A DNA stretch of 48,454 nucleotides. Origin: Rikenellaceae bacterium (lineage in GTDB: Bacteria > Bacteroidota > Bacteroidia > Bacteroidales > Rikenellaceae). Numbering within the stretch: the first letter of the stretch is position 1; each line of letters starts with the position of its first letter. The stretch is taken from the NCBI GenBank assembly GCA_017935625.1, contig JAGBHC010000035.1, positions 1 through 48,454 of the forward strand, given 5' to 3'. Shown piece by piece: positions 8,242 to 15,879 of this stretch. The position numbers were made by a program, and so were the translations under genes. Under the pieces are notes generated by a model that saw nothing but the letters and a program-made list of their open reading frames with translations, was not told the origin of the DNA and made no database searches.

Positions 8242-9566
8242 TCTATTTCGTTTTTATAGGTCAGTACGATGATTTCATCCGTCGGGTCGGGCTCGCCGGC
8301 GAGCGTCAGCACCACCCCTTCGGGCGTGGAGGTGAAGCGCACCGCGCTGCCGTCGGCCATGCGCACGGCCGAGAGCAGCCGGTTGCCGCCGTAGGGGACG
8401 AACACCCGCGGGTCGGAGGCGTCGAGCACATGGACATAGAGCCGGTTGCCGCGCTGGGTGGTCACGCCCCAGCCGTGGGGAGCCACCACGCCGCCGCGCG
8501 TGCCGCGGATGCTCTCGCCGTAGCGCTCGAGCCAGCGGCCCATCCCGCGCAGACGCTCCAGCGCCTGGTCGGGCAGCGAGCCGTCGGGCCGGGGCCCCAC
8601 GTTGAGCAGCAGGTTGGCATCCATGCCGGCCGTGCGCACCAGGTAGCGAATCAGCTCCTCGGTCGATTTGTAGTCGGTGTCGGTGATGCGGTAGCCCCAC
8701 GAACGGTTCATGGTCTGGCAGGTCTCCAGCGGCAGGGTGCCGATGTCCTGCTCCGAATAGCCGTAGAGGTTCTCGCCCGGAATGTCGCGTTCGAAAATCT
8801 GGATATCCTCGCCGGGGAAGGGATTCATGTGGTGGTTGTTTCCGATGAGGCAGGCGGGCTGCAGGCGGTGTATGAGCTCGTATTGTCCGTAGAGATTCCA
8901 GCGTTCGGGCTCCAGGCCGCCCGGCTCCTCGTCGCGGTCCCAGTAGCCGTCGAACCAGATGGCCCCGATGGGTCCGTAGCGGGTCAGCAGTTCGGTGAGC
9001 TGGCTCTCCATGAAGCCCAGATAGCTGTCCCACTCGCCCCCTCCGGTGCGGCCCGTGCCGTGGCCCGTGCGTCCCAGAGGCCAGTAATCGGAGCGGCTCC
9101 AGTCCAGATGCGAATAGTAGAGGTGCAGGTCGAGCCCCTGCTCGCGGCAGGCCTCGGCCAGCTCGCCCACCGCATCGCGGGCGAAGGGGGTGGCATCGGC
9201 CGAGTTGTATCCGCTCGCATCGCTGTCGAAGAGCGAGAAGCCGTCGTGGTGACGCGAGGTGAAACAGAGATAACCCGCCCCGGCCTCCCGGACCGCCCGG
9301 GCCCACTCCCGGGCCGAGAAGCGCGAAGGGCAGAAGGCATCCGCCAGCCGGGCGTACTCCCCGCACTCGATGTTCTTGTTGTGCATCGCCCACTCACCGT
9401 CGCCGAGCAGGGCATAGAGTCCCCAGTGGATGAAGATTCCGAACCGGTGGTCGCGGAACCGTTCGCGGGCCTCGATGTTTTCCGGAGCCGGAACATATCC
9501 CGGCTGTGCCGCCGCCCGGCCCGCCGCAGCGGCCAGCAACGCCAACGCAATCAAAACGCTTTTCAT
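8238..9566 (-). CDS. Alpha-L-fucosidase, GH29
   Basis: A secreted family GH29 retaining alpha-L-fucosidase (442 residues) removing fucose from glycans such as mucin or milk oligosaccharides. It has a cleavable signal peptide ending near AAAQ (residue 21), no lipobox, and the motifs FGIFIHWGLYAL (42-53), TSRHHDGFSLFDS (103-115) and IWFDGYWD with the predicted nucleophile Asp206. LLLNVGPRPDG near the C-terminal part of the barrel is also typical. An in-frame ATG two codons upstream (9572) is an alternative start. A TATCTTTA box at 9592-9599 could serve as the -7 element. It is the first gene of a two-gene unit with the transglutaminase-domain lipoprotein (4-base overlap). Confidence 0.92.
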   Translation of the reverse strand: MKSVLIALALLAAAAGRAAAQPGYVPAPENIEARERFRDHRFGIFIHWGLYALLGDGEWAMHNKNIECGEYARLADAFCPSRFSAREWARAVREAGAGYLCFTSRHHDGFSLFDSDASGYNSADATPFARDAVGELAEACREQGLDLHLYYSHLDWSRSDYWPLGRTGHGTGRTGGGEWDSYLGFMESQLTELLTRYGPIGAIWFDGYWDRDEEPGGLEPERWNLYGQYELIHRLQPACLIGNNHHMNPFPGEDIQIFERDIPGENLYGYSEQDIGTLPLETCQTMNRSWGYRITDTDYKSTEELIRYLVRTAGMDANLLLNVGPRPDGSLPDQALERLRGMGRWLERYGESIRGTRGGVVAPHGWGVTTQRGNRLYVHVLDASDPRVFVPYGGNRLLSAVRMADGSAVRFTSTPEGVVLTLAGEPDPTDEIIVLTYKNEIE

Positions 9567-9730
9567 CTGCATGAACGATTTATCGAATGCGTAAAGATAA
9601 TAAAAATCGCCGGACAATCGACCGCCATGCACCCCGCAGAACCCTCCCCGGAGCAGAAAAAGTCCGCAGCCCGGGAGACGGGCCCCGCAACGGCCGGCGC
9701 CCCCCCTTGTCGGAAGCGGCCGCCGCCCCG

Positions 9731-9773
9731 AGAAAAAGAGCGTGCGGACGGCCCCCGAAGGAGCGGTCCGCAC
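9731..9773 (-). terminator. Intrinsic terminator of the reverse DUF4493 operon
   Basis: Perfect 8-bp stem GTGCGGAC (9742-9749) / GTCCGCAC (9766-9773). On the reverse strand it is followed by GCTCTTTTTCTC. It lies 28 bases after the stop of the 867-residue lipoprotein. Confidence 0.8.
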
Positions 9774-9800
9774 GACATGGGTTATGGAACCGATAGCGTC

Positions 9801-12404
9801 TTAGATTCCGTCGATGGCGACCCGGTGCACCGTCACCGTGGGGTCTTTCAGGGTGATTCCCGCCTGGTTGTTGATGGACGACTGTCTGGTAATCCAACTG
9901 GTGCCGGAAGTTCCTTCACCCCAGAACCAGTGCTCGGACTGGTCGTTGTCGCTGCCGCCCGTATTGTTGGTCCAGCGTTTCCACTCCACCGTGCTGCTGT
10001 TGCGGCAGTTGTATTCGGAAGCGGGGCTGATGCGGATTTCCACCGCCTGTCCGGCCCGGCCCGACGGCACCGTCATCTCGAATTCGACGTCCTTGATGAA
10101 ATCCTTGTACAACTCCTCGTTGGACGAGGCCAGATACTCCCACATCCTCGGGTCATCGAAGGAGAACGTTCCCAACGGGGTGTATCCCGCATCGCCCTCG
10201 TAACGCACCTCCACGGCCCAGTCCTTGGGAACGCAGCGCCGCAGCGACTGCGTACCGTGATACCACACGAAAGCGGCCATCGAAAAGCGGAGCGTCGTTC
10301 CCCGTATCGACTCCGTGTGAGGCACGTTGAAATGGATGTATCCCTTGCCGGTGGCGGTCGCGGTACCCGAACCGCTACCCAGGCCCTCTCCCGTCCGTAT
10401 CTCGAATCCCACTCCGTAGAGCCAGTTGTTGAACCACAGTCCGCCCGGGAAGTTGGCATCCGATTTCCACTTCACGTAGTTGAGCCACGAGGCCGACTGG
10501 TCGGCGGCCATATCGCACGAGGGGGTCACGGTCAGGGGGGGGGAGGCGACGGCGCCGCCCGTATGGTCCTCGGCCCGGAAACTTACGCCCACGGAGCTGG
10601 CGGTAATCTGATTGAAATCGGCCAGGTTGCCCGTACTGGTGCCGCTGGTGCCGAACCTGCCGAGCAGGTATCCCTCCTTGGAGTAGCTGCCGGAGAGGTC
10701 CGCCGACGACAGATTCACCTGCGGAAGACGTTGCGGGGTCTCACCCGCCAAGTCGGGGGTTCCGTTCCAGCGGACCACCCCGCTCAGATTGCCGCTTCCC
10801 GCGGGCACCGCCGCGGCATCGGAGGAAATCACCCGATAGTAGCTGTCGGTGTTGGTCGTGTAGCCCGCCTCGAAGAGCGGCGACGAATTCCAGGTGCCGC
10901 CGGCCGTCGTCACGGCCAGCACGGGCTGGGTCTTGCCCACGGTCACCAGCATCGACTGGTAGTCCTTGAACGCAGCCGCCGAAGCCTCTATCGGCACCGG
11001 AGCCGGCACTCCCTCCGCTCCGGTCACCGTCACCTCGGCCGCACCCTCCACCGTCCGCGCGTCGTCGCTGTTGGCATAGGTGCGTCCGTTCACGCGAAGC
11101 AGCACCTGCTGCCCGACGGCGATGTCGTCCGGCAGGTCGGTCAGCACGAAGCGCATGCCGCTGCGGGCACCCGTTCCGTCGCTCACGGTCAGCGTATTGC
11201 CGTCGCGCTCCAGCACCGTACCCGCCACGAAGGGGTAGGTGCCCGAAGCATCGATTGCCACCTGCCGGTCGCGGGCGTCGTAACGGGCAATCAGGTCGGA
11301 GATGGAGAGCGTGTGGAGCGAGGGGGTGACCGTCACCCCGAACGAAGCGGAGCGGCTCTTGCCCTCGGCATCGGCCGCCGAGACGACGAACGAATTGGCC
11401 TCGCCGTCGTAGGCGAGCCAGTCGAGCGCCGCGGCCCGCAGCGTGAGCGTATGGTGGCGTGCATCGACGGAGGCCACTTCGATGCCTTTGGCCTTCAAGG
11501 CGGCCGCCCCCGCCTCAGAGAGCAGGTCGATGGGCTCATCGCCCAGCAGTCGTTGGGCGAGGGTCAGGCCGGTGAGCGCCGAAGAGGTGTTTATCTCGAT
11601 GACATAGTCCCGGTCGGCGAACTCCTGGGGCTGCTCCATATCGAAACCGGACCCCCGGATGACGGGCCGCTGGTAGACGTCGATGTTCTCTTCCCGGTCG
11701 TTGGTCTGCTCGTCCACGGCGATATCCACCGTCAGCTCGCCCCCGGGCATATCGCAGTCGAAAGCCAGGCGGTAGAGCTTGTTGGCCACGGCACCCGCGG
11801 CGAACTCGCCGCTTTTGTCGTAGGCCGAACCGTTCGAGAGGCGCATTCCCCGGAAACTCCACCGCAGCGTGTTGTCCTCCGCGACCACGAAGCATCCTTC
11901 GTCGCCGCTCTTCTCCAGGTCGAAAACCAGCTGGCCGAGCACCGACGAAGCCACCGCGGAGAAGTCGCCGAACGTGAGCTCGACCCGCTTCGAAAAGGAG
12001 ACCTCCACACTGCAGGTGGTCCGTTTGCAAACCACCTCGACCTCGCTCGCGGCGGCAGGCGAAATGGTGAACTCCTCGCGGCCGTACCAGTTGGGCGACG
12101 CGAACGCCGCCGCCGTGTTGTCGCCGGCCGACACCTCCACATAGTAGTCGCCCGAAACCAGGCGTATCTCCGCGGGCAGGCTCTCCACGCCCGTATAGCT
12201 TCTCACCAGGGTTCCTTCGGCATCGTGCAGTTCGATTCGGCAGCGCTGCGCCTCCTCGCCCGCCGCACGGCTCACGGCTCCCATCTCCACGCCGAGGCGC
12301 AACACGCCCGACGATTCGCCGCATCCGGCATCGTCCTTGCCGCAGCCGCCGGCCCACAGCAATGCCAGCGCCGATACGCCGGCTATCAATCGTCTAATTC
12401 TCAT
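9801..12404 (-). CDS. DUF4493-domain surface lipoprotein, 867 residues
   Basis: A large exported lipoprotein. The signal peptide ends at a lipobox with Cys21, followed by GKDD, which fits the K(D/E)2 surface-export signal described for Bacteroidota lipoproteins. Residues of about 33-240 match the DUF4493 pattern (GxLxLxVxM start, SGDYYVEV, an aromatic-rich WYGREEFTI block, VEVSFSKRVEL). A second beta domain follows (PVIRGSGFDM onwards). A DUF5689-like OB-fold region comes next (about 340-540), then a long beta-sandwich tail. The DUF4493 and following domain are paralogous to the protein at 15880-18417. It is the second gene of the reverse operon; its start overlaps the preceding gene by 11 bases. 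No enzymatic motif was found; adhesin or matrix function is a guess. Confidence 0.8.
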   Translation of the reverse strand: MRIRRLIAGVSALALLWAGGCGKDDAGCGESSGVLRLGVEMGAVSRAAGEEAQRCRIELHDAEGTLVRSYTGVESLPAEIRLVSGDYYVEVSAGDNTAAAFASPNWYGREEFTISPAAASEVEVVCKRTTCSVEVSFSKRVELTFGDFSAVASSVLGQLVFDLEKSGDEGCFVVAEDNTLRWSFRGMRLSNGSAYDKSGEFAAGAVANKLYRLAFDCDMPGGELTVDIAVDEQTNDREENIDVYQRPVIRGSGFDMEQPQEFADRDYVIEINTSSALTGLTLAQRLLGDEPIDLLSEAGAAALKAKGIEVASVDARHHTLTLRAAALDWLAYDGEANSFVVSAADAEGKSRSASFGVTVTPSLHTLSISDLIARYDARDRQVAIDASGTYPFVAGTVLERDGNTLTVSDGTGARSGMRFVLTDLPDDIAVGQQVLLRVNGRTYANSDDARTVEGAAEVTVTGAEGVPAPVPIEASAAAFKDYQSMLVTVGKTQPVLAVTTAGGTWNSSPLFEAGYTTNTDSYYRVISSDAAAVPAGSGNLSGVVRWNGTPDLAGETPQRLPQVNLSSADLSGSYSKEGYLLGRFGTSGTSTGNLADFNQITASSVGVSFRAEDHTGGAVASPPLTVTPSCDMAADQSASWLNYVKWKSDANFPGGLWFNNWLYGVGFEIRTGEGLGSGSGTATATGKGYIHFNVPHTESIRGTTLRFSMAAFVWYHGTQSLRRCVPKDWAVEVRYEGDAGYTPLGTFSFDDPRMWEYLASSNEELYKDFIKDVEFEMTVPSGRAGQAVEIRISPASEYNCRNSSTVEWKRWTNNTGGSDNDQSEHWFWGEGTSGTSWITRQSSINNQAGITLKDPTVTVHRVAIDGI

Positions 12405-13134
12405 AATCGCGAACTTTTATCTCGGCCTTCGCCTCCACGCCCGCTCTCCCTGCGGAGGCCGCCGTGCTGGGCACCAGACCGAAGTTTATCTGCCACCAGT
12501 CGCCTCCGGCCGCATCGGACCAGGAGCGCTCCGTCACCAGGGGCTCGCCCTCCACCGTACCCTCGAAACGGACCTTGAGCGAAGAGGCGTCGGCCCGCAA
12601 GTAGGCGGCCCGTCCGTCGCCGTCGGCAAAGACCGCCGAGGCGTCGCCGAGGGTGACCGTCGTGCGGTATGCGCCCGACACCAGCGCCAGCAGCTCGCTC
12701 GAATAGCTCACCGTCACCTTCACACCGTGCAGCGTGCAGGTGACCGTTCCCAGCTCGGTCTGCTGCAAAGGCAGTATCTCGAAACTCTTCTCTCCATAAT
12801 AATAAGGTGCGTCCCACGCCACCGCCGGCTCCTCGCCCGGCGAGGCGGCCACGAAACGGTAATTGTCCGCAGCAAGCTCCAGACTCGCCGGCCGCTCGCT
12901 CCACGTAAAGCTCCTCACGGTCTGTCCGGCGGCATCGACAATCCCCACCGTAAAATCGGCGACGGAGACGCTGCGCGAAACCACGTGTTCGGTCAGCGAA
13001 CAGGCGACTCCGCCGTCCGCCAGCGCGAGCGTGCCGTGCGCCTCTTCCGGTTCGGACTTCGAGCAGCCGCACAACTGCGCCCCCGCCAGACAGAGGCACA
13101 GCAAAGAGGTCGAATATCTATTTTTCCAGGTCAT
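12394..13134 (-). CDS. DUF4493-domain lipoprotein, 246 residues
   Basis: A single-domain member of the DUF4493 family. Signal peptide with lipobox LCGC (Cys24), then GTLALA, LAADNYRFVA, the PYYYGEKSFEI block and VKVTVSYSSELL, the same order of blocks as in the four paralogues of the locus. Its 3' end overlaps the 867-residue lipoprotein gene by 11 bases, so the two form one translationally coupled reverse unit. A -7 box read on the reverse strand at 13226-13233 is the likely promoter. Function is unknown. Membership of DUF4493 is recognised by pattern, not by a search. Confidence 0.78.
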   Translation of the reverse strand: MTWKNRYSTSLLCLCLAGAQLCGCSKSEPEEAHGTLALADGGVACSLTEHVVSRSVSVADFTVGIVDAAGQTVRSFTWSERPASLELAADNYRFVAASPGEEPAVAWDAPYYYGEKSFEILPLQQTELGTVTCTLHGVKVTVSYSSELLALVSGAYRTTVTLGDASAVFADGDGRAAYLRADASSLKVRFEGTVEGEPLVTERSWSDAAGGDWWQINFGLVPSTAASAGRAGVEAKAEIKVRDYEN

Positions 13135-13225
13135 GGGCAGTTAAGTAAAAATGTTCTTTTCGGCCGTTCCCGCTCTGCGGAAGGCCGGCTTGCCGATTTT
13201 GCCTTTTAGACAAATTACGACAGGA

Positions 13226-13259
13226 CAAAGGTATGGCTTTTTCATCGGATACGAGACAA
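13226..13259 (-). promoter_or_regulatory. Candidate promoter of the reverse DUF4493 operon
   Basis: On the reverse strand the -7 box TACCTTTG (13226-13233) matches TAnnTTTG. A TTG (13257-13259) lies 23 bases upstream, wider than the 19-20 seen elsewhere in the window. It would give a leader of about 85 bases. Confidence 0.45.
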
Positions 13260-13707
13260 CCCCACTTCCCAACAATCGTTCCGTTATACCGAAAAATAGT
13301 TCTATATGACCTTTCACAGCGAGCCGGATTTGTCTTTTTATCCGAAACGCTCCGATGCCGGTTCTCCGGCCTCCGCCCCGGCGGAAAGGAAAAAGAGGAA
13401 AATATCGTCCCCGGAATTCCGGCCGTCGAGGCCCGAACCCGGAGGCCGAAAATCGGGCGAAATTGCTCTATTTTGCCGAAAACGACACCCGACACGCGGT
13501 TTTTTACTTGTCCAAATTGCCGCTATCCTGCTCCTTATTGCCGTCGCCGCACGCCCCCTGCCGCACCGAACATATTCCGTTTTTCCTTTTCGGGAGGCAA
13601 TCGAAAACAAATCAAACACCTGATTACTAACATTGTAAAACAAATACCCGGGAAACAGACCACCCGGCCGAATGTCCCATCAGGCCGATATCTGTCCATT
13701 TCGGCGG

Positions 13708-13738
13708 TTGTTTATTCGCCTCATTTTTGCCACCTTTG
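13708..13738 (+). promoter_or_regulatory. Candidate promoter of the forward DUF4493 operon
   Basis: TTG (13708-13710), 20 bases, then CACCTTTG (13731-13738), a one-base deviation from TAnnTTTG. Spacing equals that of the lysS, lpxB and LPS-kinase promoters of this window. It leaves a leader of about 80 bases before the ATG at 13824. Confidence 0.5.
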
Positions 13739-13823
13739 ACATCGGTAAAACAGGCGCACGTTCCTCCCGCAGAACGTCTGCCGCCGCAAAAAGAGGAGAA
13801 AAAAACACTAAAAAACGGAAAAT

Positions 13824-14576
13824 ATGACAGCAAAGCATTTGCTCGCAATCGCGGCCTTCGCGCTGACCGGATGTTCGGGCAGCCACACTCCCGGAGAGGA
13901 GGGACAAGGCACGGTGGTGCTGGGACTCACCCCCCAGTCGCAGACCGTGGTGGTGACCAAAGCCGCAGCCGTACCGGCCGCGGAGGATTTCACCCTCACC
14001 ATCCGCAACGCCGTCGGCAACGGATACGAGGAGTCGTGGCCCTTCGGCACCTTCCTTTCGTCGCTGGGCGGCAAGAAGACCCTCGACATCGGCTCCTACA
14101 CCGCCGTCGCCGAGCACGGCGACAACTCGGAGGGATTCGACAAGCCCTACTACTACGGCTCGGAGAACTTCACCATCCGAGACGGTGAAACCACCCCCGT
14201 CCGGCTCACCGCCGCCATCGCCAACGTGAAAATCACCGTCGGCTACACCGATGCCTTCACCGGCTACTTCACCGACTACACCACCACCGTCACCTCGGCG
14301 GCCGGCACCCGGCTCGTCTACGCCAAGGCCGACTACGACGGCAAGGAGGGCTTCGTCCGTCCGGGCGACTTCGACATCGAGGTGGCCTACACCAAGCAGA
14401 ACGGCACCCGCGGCACGGCCACCTACACCGTGACCGGTGCGACGGCCCGCCAGCACTACAAACTCACCTACAACGTCAATAACGGCGAGGTGGGCAACGC
14501 GACCATCACCGTCACCTTCAGCGACGAATTCGAGGAGATAGTTCTCGACACCATCGAACTCAACGACCAACAATAA
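13824..14576 (+). CDS. DUF4493-domain lipoprotein, 250 residues
   Basis: The first gene of the forward operon. It has a short signal peptide with lipobox LTGC (Cys17), then one DUF4493 domain: GTVVLGL, a FTLTIRNAVG block, LDIGSYTAVAEHG, KPYYYGSENFTI and VKITVGYTDAF, ending with a beta-strand-rich tail. The layout is the same as in the reverse 246-residue protein, which suggests duplication within the locus. A six-base gap separates it from the next gene. Probably anchored in the outer membrane through its lipid; function unknown. Confidence 0.78.
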   Translation: MTAKHLLAIAAFALTGCSGSHTPGEEGQGTVVLGLTPQSQTVVVTKAAAVPAAEDFTLTIRNAVGNGYEESWPFGTFLSSLGGKKTLDIGSYTAVAEHGDNSEGFDKPYYYGSENFTIRDGETTPVRLTAAIANVKITVGYTDAFTGYFTDYTTTVTSAAGTRLVYAKADYDGKEGFVRPGDFDIEVAYTKQNGTRGTATYTVTGATARQHYKLTYNVNNGEVGNATITVTFSDEFEEIVLDTIELNDQQ

Positions 14577-14582
14577 TCAAAG

Positions 14583-15863
14583 ATGCGCAATCCAAGTATG
14601 AAAAAGATAGCTTTCTCAGCCGCAATCGCCGCAGCGGCACTCTGCCTCGGCGGCTGTCACGACGACTCGATAGACTGGGGCGGCGGCCAGCAGGCCCCCG
14701 AAACCGGCACCCTCAACATGGCCTCCCTGGGCGTGAGCGTCGATTTCACCGAGCAGACCCGTGCGGCGGCCGACGTCAATTCGTTCCTGGTACACATCAC
14801 CGACGCCGCGGCGGGCACACTCACCAAGAGCGGCGTATACGGCGACATGGCCGGGCAGTCCATCACCCTGCCCGTGGGCAACTACCGCATCGAGGCCAAA
14901 TCCCACGAAGTGGGCAACGCCGAGTGGTCGAAACCCTACTACCACGGCGACAAGACGTTCACCATCCTCAAGGACCAGACCACGACCCTCTCCGAGAACA
15001 TCGTCTGCTCGTTCAAGAACATCCGCGTCACCGTGGACTTCGAAGAGCCCCTGAAAGAGGTCATGGGCGACGACTGCAAAGTGAAAATCTCCATCGGCGA
15101 CGGCACCCTCACCTACACCGCCGCCACCGCCGAAGACGGTTATTTCAAAGCCTACGACCAGGTGGACAAACAGTACCTGATTGCCGAATTCACCGGCACG
15201 GTGCAGGGCAAGCCCCTCTCCACCACCCGCACGTTCAACGACGTGGTGGCCGGTCAGCACCACACGCTCACCTACAAGCTGGTGAACCCCGGCGACCCCG
15301 ACCACACGGGCGACGGCCAGTTCTCCATCACCGTGGACGACAGCTTCACCACCGTGGAGGGCGGCGGCAACATCGACACCGGCGAAGAGGAGATTACCCC
15401 GGGTCCCGACCAGCCAGGGGGCGAGGGGACCGTCATCGGACTGGAGGGATACGACGAGATTCCGGCCGACCCCATCGTGGTCACCACCAATGCGGACGCC
15501 TCGAATCCCGTGGCCGACAAGGTCATCAAGCTGAAAATCGACGTTCCCGGCAAAATCGAGAAGCTGCAGGTCACCATCAACTCCGAGATTCTCGACGCCT
15601 TCGTCTCCGACCCGGCGCTCGACCTGAAGAGTTTCGACATGGCCCATCCCAACGAAACGCAGAAAACGAACCTGCAAAGTTTCGGATTCCTCCAGCCGGG
15701 ACAGGAGAACGTCTACGGACTGACCGAGGCCGGCTTCGAAATATCGGCCCAGTTCCTGGCCCTGATGGCCGTGCTGGGCGAGGGCGACCACGACTTCGTA
15801 ATCGAGGTGACCGACCAGAACGGTGCAACGAAAGACGCTACGCTCAAACTCCATGTAAAATAA
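14583..15863 (+). CDS. DUF4493-domain lipoprotein, 426 residues
   Basis: Lipoprotein with lipobox LGGC (Cys25) followed directly by HDD, an acidic patch of the kind associated with surface export. An N-terminal DUF4493 domain (GTLNMASLGVSV, LPVGNYRIEAKSHE, KPYYHGDKTFTI, IRVTVDFEEPL) is joined by a Gly/Pro/Asp/Glu-rich linker (about residues 255-285) to a second beta domain. The second domain resembles the domain after DUF4493 in the two large paralogues. The start at 14583 is used; the ATG at 14598 (MKKIAFS) would give an equally good signal peptide. The gap to the next gene is 16 bases. Confidence 0.78.
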   Translation: MRNPSMKKIAFSAAIAAAALCLGGCHDDSIDWGGGQQAPETGTLNMASLGVSVDFTEQTRAAADVNSFLVHITDAAAGTLTKSGVYGDMAGQSITLPVGNYRIEAKSHEVGNAEWSKPYYHGDKTFTILKDQTTTLSENIVCSFKNIRVTVDFEEPLKEVMGDDCKVKISIGDGTLTYTAATAEDGYFKAYDQVDKQYLIAEFTGTVQGKPLSTTRTFNDVVAGQHHTLTYKLVNPGDPDHTGDGQFSITVDDSFTTVEGGGNIDTGEEEITPGPDQPGGEGTVIGLEGYDEIPADPIVVTTNADASNPVADKVIKLKIDVPGKIEKLQVTINSEILDAFVSDPALDLKSFDMAHPNETQKTNLQSFGFLQPGQENVYGLTEAGFEISAQFLALMAVLGEGDHDFVIEVTDQNGATKDATLKLHVK

Positions 15864-15879
15864 AAACGGGCGAAGAAAA

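Larger units (their letters stand above)
13135..13823. other. Divergent regulatory region between two DUF4493 operons
   Basis: This 689-base region is AT-richer than its surroundings and has no believable gene; short frames in it have no signal peptide or family motif. It holds the two divergent promoters listed separately, a perfect palindrome CCGGAATTCCGG at 13411-13422, and A-rich leader sequence before 13824. Its length is unusual for this compact window. Confidence 0.6.

Noticed and set aside
8430-12578. Forward open frame of 1382 codons opposite the fucosidase and lipoprotein genes
   Set aside because: It lies antisense to genes with signal peptides and clear motifs; its product has no domain pattern. 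Long antisense frames are expected at this GC content.
13233-13739. Small forward genes in the control region between the lipoprotein operons
   Set aside because: The frames have no ribosome site, signal peptide or recognisable motif, overlap each other and run through both promoter candidates.
13135-13823. Invertible promoter (phase variation) for the lipoprotein operons
   Set aside because: I looked for long inverted repeats flanking either promoter and a nearby recombinase and found neither.
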